Source: JBCCSZ01 sp039199225
GTDB taxonomy: Bacteria; Bacteroidota; Bacteroidia; Chitinophagales; Saprospiraceae
NCBI GenBank assembly: GCA_039199225.1
Contig: JBCCSZ010000273.1
Location: forward strand, 1 to 10,639
DNA length: 10,639 nt
Reading direction: 5' to 3'
A program made the translations under genes and the position numbers. The notes under the pieces were generated by a model. It searched no databases, was not told where the DNA came from, and saw nothing but the letters and a program-made list of their open reading frames with translations. Shown here in pieces: positions 1-6,811 of the stretch. Position 1 is the first letter of the stretch, and every line of letters starts with the position of its first letter.

Positions 1-288
1 ATACTTGCCAGGAACTGTGAATACCCTGGTCAGCAACACAGCTCCACCGGTAGGGTCCGAAATAAAGCTTTCTGGATTGTTGAAGCTCTGACTTGTTATG
101 GTATTGATATCGGCGTTTTCATTGTGGAATCCTTGTTCGTTTTACCCCCGTACGGTATCTCCCAAATTGATGGTCAACTCGCTTGGATTGTAGAAAAAGT
201 TACCAGCCTTAATGACATGTAATGTCTGTGCCTGGACGGCAATGGTAAGGCCAAGAAGAAAGACGATTAGTGTAGATATTTTTTTCAT
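1..288 (-). pseudogene. Secreted cupredoxin (plastocyanin-like), partial at left edge, interrupted by in-frame TAA
   Basis: Reading the minus strand from ATG at 288 gives MKKISTLIVFLLGLTIAVQA, a clear Sec signal peptide with likely cleavage after Ala-Gln-Ala or nearby. The mature part then reads like a type-I copper cupredoxin: a beta strand (FFYNPSELTINLGDTV), then GFHN with the first copper-ligand His, then FNNPESF and RVFTVPGKY, the strand that precedes the Cys-His-Met copper loop. That loop would lie beyond position 1. Between GDTV and NEQGFHN the codons are CGG GGG TAA, where relatives have something like V/T-W-V/I. The stop is at 142-144 and the reading frame is intact on both sides. 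No start codon after the stop could rescue the rest. The gene is therefore either a recent pseudogene or carries a sequencing error. If functional, the protein would act in the periplasm or outside the cell in electron transfer or copper binding. The family call is from sequence pattern only. Confidence 0.72.
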
Positions 289-324
289 GTAGTGCTTTTG
301 ATGATGTGACGATAAAAAGTTTAA

Positions 325-363
325 CTACTCGAGAATTATACATAAGTAATACGCTTCGAGTAG
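325..363. promoter_or_regulatory. Inverted repeat between two divergent genes
   Basis: CTACTCGA at 325-332 and TCGAGTAG at 356-363 are perfect 8-base inverted copies separated by 23 AT-rich bases. They lie in the 167-base interval between the divergent cupredoxin and the secreted protein at 456. The position suits an operator or a 5'-UTR hairpin of the minus-strand gene. No -7 box matching TAnnTTTG was seen beside it. Confidence 0.3.
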
Positions 364-455
364 AAAAGTTCACTTGGAAAGTTGAATTAATGTTAACAGC
401 TTCAGCTGCAGTTGATGAATCGCAAGTCAAATCCATCTAAAAAATCATGTAAACT

Positions 456-1016
456 ATGCCAACCACTATCCTATCGAAAATGACCTTACTGCTCTTGCTC
501 TTTTTTACAGGCATCCAAATAGAAGCCCAAACCCTTATGGAGGAAAAACTGGACCTCCGGGGTGCCATTCTTAAAACGCAAACGAAGTCACTTGAAAATA
601 TTGAGGTTCGGAATCCCCTCAATCGATCACGGGTCAGAATGCAAAGCAAAGTGCTTACCCTTAGCCTGCCAGACAGCAACCAAATCTACCATGCCTTGCA
701 GCTTTCAGCAACAACACTAAGCGGCGTTCAATACATCGATCCAGACGAACTCCCACATGCTATCCACTTTTTAAAAGTATTGGAGCGGGAATACCCGACC
801 GACAGTCGCCCAGATTCGAATGACGACATCAAATATGTGACCTATGGAGGAATGGAAATGCAGTTTCGGTATAACCGGAAGTACGAAAGGTGGGAACTAT
901 TTATTTCACTGGATAGCAATAAGCAATATTTCAATGTGGTGATCAGCTTAGATAAGGTTCCGGATTTTATAAATATCCTTCAACAAGCCATAAATTACAT
1001 CGACGACCAAAACTGA
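456..1016 (+). CDS. Small secreted protein of unknown function
   Basis: The protein is 186 residues. Residues 9-25 form a hydrophobic signal peptide (MTLLLLLFFTGIQIEAQ) with a probable signal peptidase I site after EAQ. No lipobox Cys is present. Met9 (position 480) would give a more compact signal peptide than Met1 and is an equally good start; neither has a convincing ribosome binding site. The mature part has a helical segment (about 98-113, ELPHAIHFLKVLEREY). A beta-rich C-terminal half follows (127-169) with YVTYGGMEMQFRYN, a Trp-containing strand and YFNVVISLDKVPDF, and the protein ends in an amphipathic helix. This layout resembles small exported Bacteroidota hypotheticals, but I cannot name a family. 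It is transcribed away from the cupredoxin, with no co-directional close neighbour. Function is not inferred. Confidence 0.75.
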   Translation: MPTTILSKMTLLLLLFFTGIQIEAQTLMEEKLDLRGAILKTQTKSLENIEVRNPLNRSRVRMQSKVLTLSLPDSNQIYHALQLSATTLSGVQYIDPDELPHAIHFLKVLEREYPTDSRPDSNDDIKYVTYGGMEMQFRYNRKYERWELFISLDSNKQYFNVVISLDKVPDFINILQQAINYIDDQN

Positions 1017-1438
1017 ATGGCGTATCTAACAGCATTTATCCAGAGCGTTACTTTCGCTAGGTCGTCCTTCACTTGCTTTTATAACAATATGCTTTTGAAA
1101 GCACTTAAGATATCTTGCCGTGGAATTTTGTGGCAGCTATTTCTTTTGGGCTGGGTAAAATGTCGTGTAGGCAACAATTGGAGCGTAAAAAAATCTTAAT
1201 CCGCCCAATTCGCAAAATTTCTGATTTTAAACTGAACTAAAAATCGGTCTAAGGGGATTATACAGTTGAGCGTAAATAATACTGGAAAGCTGGAATTCCT
1301 ACAACTACTAGATTGTGTAGTAATGGACAGGACAGCCAATTATACAACTATATTTGGTCACCTAGGTAGGCCACATAAAGTTAAGTAATCTTTGCTGCTA
1401 CTTTATCTCCTACCGCAAACATCAAAAAATCGCGCTCT
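1017..1438. other. Non-coding gap of about 420 bases
   Basis: No convincing gene is seen here. A 60-codon open frame starting at 1017 directly after the preceding stop has random composition and no recognisable motif. A 10-base palindrome AAGATATCTT lies at 1107-1116. The 3' part is AT-rich and contains the candidate -7 box of the downstream peptidase gene. Confidence 0.6.
1349..1356 (+). promoter_or_regulatory. Candidate Bacteroidota -7 box upstream of the peptidase gene
   Basis: TATATTTG matches the Bacteroidota sigma-ABfr -7 consensus TAnnTTTG exactly and lies 82 bases before the ATG at 1439. No clear -33 TTTG element is found at the usual spacing, so this is a weak call. If used, transcription would begin near 1363, leaving a leader of about 75 bases. 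Confidence 0.35.
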
Positions 1439-2566
1439 ATGAAATCCCAACCGGAATCAAAGAAAAGAGCAAAGGACTGTGGGGAAGAGAAACGACCTGA
1501 GAAAACAGCCAGTCTCAATGGCTTACCTACTTCGAGAAAAGCGAGCGAATACCCGCCTGTGCTACACAAAATGCTTCGGCGGCACGATGGTCGGCTGGAC
1601 CTCAGCGAATTGAAGGACATACTTGTGAGAGATGATCGGAAGGACGATGCAAGCAAGGAATTGGACAATATTTTTTACAACAGCGTCGAAGAGAATGCAC
1701 GCAGCGTAGTGATGATTGTGAGGGATTACAGCGTCCTCGAAGTTTGTCATACGGATTTTGAACCCGATCCAGATCATGTATACATCCGCTCTGCGCCACT
1801 CAAGCACCGAATGCCGGAGGAAGGACTGAGGATGAGTCCAAGGTCTCCATACATAAACCAGCCTTCTGCCTTTATGGAGGGAACGGGCTTTTTCATCGGT
1901 GAGGGCATTATTGCAACAGCTGCACACGTTTTTGAAACAACCTACCTAAAGCGATTGTCGCAATATCGATTCATCCGAGGCGTAGTCTTTGACAACGACA
2001 ATGTCCGCGAAAATTACATCAGGGTACACAAATCACAGGTGTACCGAGCACAAACAGATACCATACCCAGATCGCAGTATGGCTATGCGAACGATGGACC
2101 GGACTGGGCCATTTTAAAAGTAGCGCCTGCCTACAAGGAGCAAGGAAGTTTTCCGCTGTTCCAATTCTTCAGAAATTACCACATCGCAAAATTGGGGCAA
2201 CGCGATCCCTTTGCCATTTTGCCCAAGGACGATACGAGCCCCCATGAAAGAGTATACACCATTGGTCATGGATTGGGACTGCCGATGAAGGTCTCTTTGG
2301 ATGGCCTCATTCTAAAAACCGATTACTCAAAAGGATACTACGAAACAACACTGACTTCTCTGAAAGGCAATTCCGGCTCGCCCGTGTTCTATATGGACAC
2401 CCATGAGTTGGCTGGCATTTACATCAGAGGTACGAACAGATTCCAGCGGATTATTCATCCCATACCTTGCCTGGAAATAGTCAATGATCCGATGAGCTTT
2501 GATTACGAAGGGCAAGAATGTCAAATCCTGCAACCGATACGTAAGGCACTAACATTTTTGAAGTAA
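1439..2566 (+). CDS. Trypsin-fold serine peptidase, non-exported, with N-terminal extension
   Basis: A 375-residue protein with the three catalytic segments of the chymotrypsin/V8 (S1) fold. These are GTGFFIGEGIIATAAHV with catalytic His163, GPDWAILKV with Asp222, and GNSGSP with Ser312 and an oxyanion-hole Gly. GHGLGLPMKVSL (276-287) and the strand ELAGIYIRG (323-331) also fit the Bacteroidota V8-like peptidases usually annotated as trypsin-like peptidase domain (Trypsin_2). The first 30 residues are charged and hydrophilic, so there is no signal peptide and the enzyme should be cytoplasmic. Residues about 40-145 form an extension before the peptidase core, with a charged helical stretch (about 40-80) of unknown identity. 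It could be a regulatory or adaptor domain. The gene is followed after a 75-base hairpin-bearing spacer by a co-directional unknown gene. Substrate is unknown. Fold and triad are confident; the biological role is not. Confidence 0.88.
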   Translation: MKSQPESKKRAKDCGEEKRPEKTASLNGLPTSRKASEYPPVLHKMLRRHDGRLDLSELKDILVRDDRKDDASKELDNIFYNSVEENARSVVMIVRDYSVLEVCHTDFEPDPDHVYIRSAPLKHRMPEEGLRMSPRSPYINQPSAFMEGTGFFIGEGIIATAAHVFETTYLKRLSQYRFIRGVVFDNDNVRENYIRVHKSQVYRAQTDTIPRSQYGYANDGPDWAILKVAPAYKEQGSFPLFQFFRNYHIAKLGQRDPFAILPKDDTSPHERVYTIGHGLGLPMKVSLDGLILKTDYSKGYYETTLTSLKGNSGSPVFYMDTHELAGIYIRGTNRFQRIIHPIPCLEIVNDPMSFDYEGQECQILQPIRKALTFLK

Positions 2567-2610
2567 GTGCCTGGACAAAATAAGTCATTATTTCATTTGT
2601 CTAGGCACTT
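2565..2610 (+). terminator. Long hairpin between peptidase and downstream gene
   Basis: The left arm (2565-2579) pairs with the right arm (2596-2610) over 15 base pairs with a single G:U, closing a 16-base loop. The left arm begins inside the stop codon of the peptidase gene. No U-tract follows, so it may be an attenuator, an mRNA-stabilising 3' end or a factor-dependent terminator rather than a classic intrinsic terminator. It would set the level of the gene at 2642 if that gene is read through. Confidence 0.6.
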
Positions 2611-2641
2611 AAGCAATGTAACATTATAAAACTGAGAATAT

Positions 2642-3505
2642 ATGAAAATCATCAATCGCCAACACATCGTCTTGTTTGCTCCATATATTTACGTGTATAA
2701 GCAGCAACGAGATCAGTATTACGTTTTCATCACCATTGTGCATTATGAAGGACAGAAGGTCGAGCTTTTATCGGAATGCCCGGCCTATGTGGGGAGTTAT
2801 ACCTGTCTGGATTTCACGGTGGAAAACCCTGCGCCAGGCGAGGCCCTTTTCACGAGAAAATTGAAGCATACCTCCTTTATGCATTCCATCAAATCCATTT
2901 CGGCATTCGAAGATTTTAATCTCGAGACGTTTTGTATCAAAGCACAGGTTCGATACCCCAATCGGGATGGACATCCTACCCTAGGTATTCCAACGCTGTA
3001 TTACTTTGAAGATGCCGACACGGGTGAATTGCCTAGGATGTACGGCAAAATAGCGCTAAACGTTCCTTACCAATTGTTGAAAAATCCCTCCAATACCGAG
3101 TACTTTTTAATCGAAAATGGCGAGGAGGAAGATTCCTTCAATCTCAACGAAATCTTCGATCCAAAATGCTTGATTTTTTCGAACGACCACAAGCTGAACC
3201 ACCACAAATCTGGTCACAGCAATGGAGATGGCAATTACAAACAAGAGATTTGGCTCGACCCTTTGGAAAGTGCAGAAGATGCTGATGAAGAACCTCGCCT
3301 GATTGCCTTCGAAAATATTCACGCCAATTCTAGTTACTACCGCGATAAAGAAGACATTGACGGCAGCTTTTTTACAGTGGTTTACCACCATCGCAAAGGT
3401 GAACCAAGAAAGAGAAAAGGCCGTTTACGAAATGCCAGTGCGGGGAGCAATCCCCTGGGATTCTACGATAACTTGAAACACAAAAAGATCACAAAGGAAG
3501 AATAA
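2642..3505 (+). CDS. Unrecognised cytoplasmic protein, candidate partner of the peptidase
   Basis: 287 residues with no signal peptide and no transmembrane segment. The N-terminal 160 residues alternate hydrophobic and polar positions in a way that suggests beta strands (for example about 8-20, 26-45, 112-122 and 133-146). An acidic insert follows (160-172, GEEEDSFNLNEIF), then a His/Asn/Gly-rich loop (183-198) and a second acidic stretch (207-218). The protein ends in a strongly basic tail (249-264 and 279-285, rich in Lys, Arg and His). I do not recognise a domain. ATG at 2642 is the natural start; there is no strong ribosome binding site. It lies 75 bases after the peptidase gene on the same strand and ends just before a strong hairpin, so the two may share a transcript. 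Possible roles include substrate, inhibitor or chaperone of the peptidase, but this is inference from position only. Confidence 0.78.
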   Translation: MKIINRQHIVLFAPYIYVYKQQRDQYYVFITIVHYEGQKVELLSECPAYVGSYTCLDFTVENPAPGEALFTRKLKHTSFMHSIKSISAFEDFNLETFCIKAQVRYPNRDGHPTLGIPTLYYFEDADTGELPRMYGKIALNVPYQLLKNPSNTEYFLIENGEEEDSFNLNEIFDPKCLIFSNDHKLNHHKSGHSNGDGNYKQEIWLDPLESAEDADEEPRLIAFENIHANSSYYRDKEDIDGSFFTVVYHHRKGEPRKRKGRLRNASAGSNPLGFYDNLKHKKITKEE

Positions 3506-3511
3506 TCCCTA

Positions 3512-3543
3512 GAGGTTCATCGGAATTCATTCCGGTGAACCTC
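3512..3543 (+). terminator. Strong hairpin after the unknown gene
   Basis: Positions 3512-3525 pair with 3530-3543 over 14 base pairs with one G:U and a 4-base loop (TTCA). It starts 7 bases after the stop codon at 3505. There is no U-tract, so it is a hairpin-only terminator or a stable 3' end. It marks the likely end of the peptidase/unknown-protein unit. Confidence 0.65.
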
Positions 3544-3949
3544 CCACTTGAAATACAGAAAGAAGATAACCCTTTGAAACAAAAACACCAAAAGTCGATT
3601 GGCCGAGGATGACAAGACACGCCCCTTCAAATAGATTTATTCATTTCAAAATCATTTTAAAAGTCTACATAAAAACTCATCCAATTAATTTGAAGGACTA
3701 GAAAAAATACGATTTCAGTGATTGTGACAACAAATATTGATTAAGGTCTCAACAATATATTTTATAGCCAATTGCCTATTCTTCTTGCTAGAGAAATTGT
3801 AACATTGTGTAAATGAAAGTCCAGTATTTTAAACGTATTTTAGCGTAAAATTCGATTTAATTTAGTGTGACTTATTTGATCAGAGGATTTAAGCAGTTCG
3901 TAGCTAATTGTTTAGCTTTACAAACTGTTCAAAGAAGATAAATTACATT
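3544..3949. other. AT-rich gap before the two-component genes
   Basis: No gene is seen. The stretch is AT-rich and probably holds the promoter of the kinase gene. A perfect 9-base inverted repeat, CCTTCAAAT (3624-3632) with ATTTGAAGG (3688-3696), spans 55 bases. A partial -7-like TATATTTT lies at 3756-3763. I found no full TAnnTTTG match. Confidence 0.5.
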
Positions 3950-5701
3950 ATGGAATTTGGCAAATTAGTTGTCCTGCTGATATTCATCTTTCCTGGAATG
4001 CTGGTTGGACAAACTACCCAACAAGTCGATTTTTTTGAAACAGCTCTTTTCAAAGCAGACTCTCTGAGAAAACAACACAACTTGGACGAATCCATCCAAT
4101 TGGTAACTTCTGTTTTGAGTACCTACCGCAATGATTTACCCGATAAGCTACAGGCTGGCCTCCTCGTTCAACTGGGTCGGGCTGAGCAAAGTAAAGGCAA
4201 ACCACAAAAGGCACTGAAGGCTTATGAGCAAGCTTATCGAATCCGCTTGGAAATCCTGAACGACAGCTGTAGTGCGGCAGCTGTTTTGAACAATATGGTT
4301 GGTGCCTTGGACGACCAATATTACTACGAGGGTTTGCAAAAAGACATCGACCAAGCATTTCGGCATTCTAAAAAAGCAGAATCCTTACTCACCGGAAAAA
4401 AAGACTCTTTGTGTCAAACTTATTTGCATCGCGTGTTCATCAATCGCGCTAACATTTATGACAGTAAAGAGCATTACGACTCTGCCTTGATGGTCAGTCA
4501 AATGGTGGAGCCACTACTAGCAGCTTCCAAAGATACGGCAGCTTATCTGACCTTTAAATATGGCGTTGGAAAACGCTTTATTAATTCCAACCAATTTCGA
4601 GAAGCCAGAGATTATTTCAACAAAACTTTAGAGTTGGTTGCCCACACGTCTACCGAAAAAATAGACAGTGCCTTGCTGGCACAGATGTACGAGGGACTCG
4701 GTGTGGTAGAGCTCAATTTATCTCAGGCGCAAAAAGCCTTGAATCACTTCGAGGATGCCCGGCAGATTTACAGTCGCCTTCCCGACGAGTCTTACACGCT
4801 CGCTAATCTGTATGTCAATATTGCGCAGTGCCATGAGATAGCTCAAAACTTCCCAGCCGCACAGAAAGCTTATGAAAGCGCAAGAGACCACTATTCTGAA
4901 GAGTCCATCACTACGCCTTTTTACGATATGATTGAAGCGCGGGAAGACCTTATGAAGGAATTGGAGCAGGAGCGAAAAAGGGAAAAGCGCCTGGACTTAT
5001 TACTTTTGATCCTTATTTTTGTTTCCATTAGCTTGGCCATTGTTTCGACCCTGTTGTATTTCAAAGTAAAGCGAAGCTATGATGCCGAAAAACAAAATAA
5101 TTTGCTCAGCCAACAGCTATACCAGTTGAGGCACGACATTGTAAAGAACGGTTTGCGGACCATCGAAAACCACATCAGTGCGGATTTACCCATTTTAAAA
5201 AACAATCAAATCGCTTACAATATCGTCGTAAAAATAAGGCGAATGGCCCGGCGTATTTTGACGCAAATTGGCTATGAGGATGAGCAAAACCCCGGCCCTA
5301 CCAAGCTCAAGTCTTTTGTAGAAGAAATGCACCAACGCGCCATCGAGATTTCTATGATGGAAGTGCAAAACTACTCCTACTTGGATGAAGTCGAAGACTC
5401 TCTGATGAGTGCCAACCTACGCCACAATCTGGAAGCCATCATCACGGAGGCTTTTTCAAACATACACAAATACGCAGAATGCAATACCGCCTCCATCAAT
5501 TTTTCTGTCGACGAAAACGGCTTAACCTTATTGATCCAGGACGATGGCAATGGATGCAATTTAAATGAAATTGATCGCTCTGGTTTGAATAATATTCATC
5601 AGCGGGTCCAAGCCTTGAATGGTACTGTATTTTTTGATTCCAGCCCAGGTATGGGATTTAGTGTGAAAGTCAATGTCTCAAGATTTCCGGAAGGCGAATA
5701 A
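3950..5701 (+). CDS. Sensor histidine kinase with periplasmic TPR domain
   Basis: The ATG at 3950 gives 583 residues and places a signal peptide (MEFGKLVVLLIFIFPGMLVG) at the very N-terminus. The frame opens further upstream only through a TTG at 3908, a poorer start. Residues about 30-320 are TPR-like helical pairs (for example GLLVQLGRAEQSKGKPQKAL, YEGLGVVELNLSQAQKALNH and LYVNIAQCHEIAQNFPAAQK) and should be periplasmic. A charged coiled-coil leads into one transmembrane helix (about 349-371). In the cytoplasm, LRHDIVKNG carries the probable phospho-accepting His395. The ATPase domain shows an N-box (EAFSNIHKY, about 500-508), a G1 box (DDGNG, 531-535) and a G2-type segment (SGLNNIHQRVQALNG to PGMGF). 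Bacteroidota kinases of this TPR class normally phosphorylate LuxR-type regulators, and such a regulator follows 93 bases downstream. The sensed signal is unknown. Confidence 0.9.
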   Translation: MEFGKLVVLLIFIFPGMLVGQTTQQVDFFETALFKADSLRKQHNLDESIQLVTSVLSTYRNDLPDKLQAGLLVQLGRAEQSKGKPQKALKAYEQAYRIRLEILNDSCSAAAVLNNMVGALDDQYYYEGLQKDIDQAFRHSKKAESLLTGKKDSLCQTYLHRVFINRANIYDSKEHYDSALMVSQMVEPLLAASKDTAAYLTFKYGVGKRFINSNQFREARDYFNKTLELVAHTSTEKIDSALLAQMYEGLGVVELNLSQAQKALNHFEDARQIYSRLPDESYTLANLYVNIAQCHEIAQNFPAAQKAYESARDHYSEESITTPFYDMIEAREDLMKELEQERKREKRLDLLLLILIFVSISLAIVSTLLYFKVKRSYDAEKQNNLLSQQLYQLRHDIVKNGLRTIENHISADLPILKNNQIAYNIVVKIRRMARRILTQIGYEDEQNPGPTKLKSFVEEMHQRAIEISMMEVQNYSYLDEVEDSLMSANLRHNLEAIITEAFSNIHKYAECNTASINFSVDENGLTLLIQDDGNGCNLNEIDRSGLNNIHQRVQALNGTVFFDSSPGMGFSVKVNVSRFPEGE

Positions 5702-5721
5702 ATATTAAAGAATGAATTTAA

Positions 5722-5770
5722 GTTGCAAACCACTGCACTTTCATTTACTACTTATAGATGGATTTGCAAC
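5722..5770 (+). promoter_or_regulatory. Inverted repeat between kinase and regulator genes
   Basis: GTTGCAAACCA (5722-5732) pairs with TGGATTTGCAAC (5759-5770) over 11 base pairs with one bulged base, closing a 26-base loop. It fills most of the 93-base spacer and ends 24 bases before the regulator ATG. It may be an mRNA structure adjusting the kinase to regulator ratio, or a binding site for the regulator itself. Confidence 0.4.
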
Positions 5771-5794
5771 GAAAGAAAATAAAAAACGAAGATT

Positions 5795-6502
5795 ATGATC
5801 ACTATAGTTGCGGTCGATGATAGCGAAGAATACCTCGGCTCTCTAAAGCAGATTTTTAAGCCCTACGAAGAAAAATACAAGCTGGTCAAGTGCATCAGTA
5901 AGATGAAGGATGAGTACAACATTGAGTACATGCTGCAGCAGATCGGACAACACAGTCCCGATGTCATATTGATGGACTTGTCATTTGCCATATACGACAG
6001 ACCCCACGATTTTGGAATTGAGCTTGTCCGGCGAATACGAAATAAATACGAAGCACAAAAAGTGATCATGCTGGTCGGTGATGATAACGACAACGATCAG
6101 GTCCGCTGGGAGAAAATCCGACGCTCCTTTGAAGTAGGTGCAATGGCTTATTTGGGCAAACGCGACATTGCTTCTTGGATGGAGGCCATCGATGAAGTCG
6201 TTAACGGCGATACCTATGTAAGCCCCCGACATATGCAATCTATTCTGAGGGGCATTCGCAACCAGAGCGGCGCGACGGGACACGCCTACAAACTAGGCAA
6301 CCGTCAACTCGAAGTGTTGATGCACTTGTCACAAGATCATACCATCAAGCAGGTCGCCAATTTAATCAGCAGAGGCGAAGACAAAAAGCCCATTACCATT
6401 CACGCGGTCAATTTTCATTTGCGCAACATCAGAGCCAAGCTAAATGCCAATACCTTGCACGGCGTCATTGCCAAGGCCATTCGAGAAAAAATCATTGAGT
6501 AA
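5795..6502 (+). CDS. LuxR/NarL-type response regulator, partner of the upstream kinase
   Basis: 235 residues. The REC domain (1-135) has the acidic pair Asp8-Asp9, the phospho-acceptor Asp61 in VILMDLSF and the conserved Lys122 in YLGKRD. The usual Thr/Ser switch residue after strand 4 appears to be Val94 (IMLVGDD). A LuxR/GerE-type DNA-binding domain spans about 165-235: LGNRQLEVLMHLSQ, KQVANLI, then HAVNFHLRNIRAKL. Compared with the canonical domain, about seven extra residues (RGEDKKP region, 193-199) sit between the second helix and the recognition helix. It should bind DNA as a dimer and regulate transcription when phosphorylated by the kinase encoded 93 bases upstream. Regulated genes are not evident here; the inverted repeats nearby are possible sites. 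Pair assignment is strong from adjacency and matching families. Confidence 0.9.
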   Translation: MITIVAVDDSEEYLGSLKQIFKPYEEKYKLVKCISKMKDEYNIEYMLQQIGQHSPDVILMDLSFAIYDRPHDFGIELVRRIRNKYEAQKVIMLVGDDNDNDQVRWEKIRRSFEVGAMAYLGKRDIASWMEAIDEVVNGDTYVSPRHMQSILRGIRNQSGATGHAYKLGNRQLEVLMHLSQDHTIKQVANLISRGEDKKPITIHAVNFHLRNIRAKLNANTLHGVIAKAIREKIIE

Positions 6503-6811
6503 AGTGGATAGCAGAAACATAGAAACTAAACAATCCTAGAGTATTCTTCCGGAAAAATAGCCAAAAGCAAGGCTAAAAAAAGCCTTATTCAAACAGTTCT
6601 TTCAATTAAACTACCACATTGTTTAGTTTATCCAATCGGGTCCTAGATGAGCGTACATTTGTATTATCAGTACTGATTTTGACAACACCCGGAGTTCATC
6701 GAATTTACATGTGTAGTACAGCAAAAACTCCGGGTTGTTTTTAAATCAATCTGTTGCATTCAGTATTTACGCTCTCCGTAGGACCCCATCTCTCAAAGGA
6801 GGGATGTGGTC
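6503..6811. other. Structured intergenic region between convergent genes
   Basis: No gene is seen. AAACTAAACAAT (6523-6534) is the exact inverse of ATTGTTTAGTTT (6618-6629). TGGATA (6505-6510) and TATCCA (6629-6634) could extend that stem after an asymmetric internal loop. Inside lies a small A-loop hairpin, AAGGCT (6569-6574) with AGCCTT (6581-6586). A 12-base perfect palindrome ATCAGTACTGAT sits at 6666-6677, just before the terminator at 6682. The region could hold a 3'-UTR structure or a small RNA. Confidence 0.5.
6682..6742 (+). terminator. Intrinsic terminator after the response regulator
   Basis: CCCGGAGTT (6688-6696) pairs with AACTCCGGG (6726-6734). ACAA at 6682-6685 pairs with TTGT at 6735-6738 after a two-base bulge. 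The right arm runs into TTGTTTTT, giving the U-tract of a plus-strand intrinsic terminator. It lies 180 bases after the regulator stop and 70 bases before the end of the convergent minus-strand gene. The loop is long (29 bases). Confidence 0.65.

Noticed and set aside
209..436. 75-codon minus-strand open frame over the divergent intergenic region
   Set aside because: It overlaps the cupredoxin signal-peptide region in another frame, has no family-like motif and runs through the inverted repeat.
1017..1199. 60-codon plus-strand open frame directly after the secreted-protein stop
   Set aside because: Composition looks random, no ribosome binding site or motif is visible, and the start merely abuts the preceding stop.
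3512..3543. Similarity between this hairpin and the terminator at 6682 (both contain GTTCATCG)
   Set aside because: The shared stretch is short and lies in the stem of one and partly in the loop of the other, so it is probably coincidence and not a repeat family.
3908..3949. Upstream TTG start for the histidine kinase
   Set aside because: It would place 14 polar residues before a clean signal peptide; the ATG at 3950 is better.
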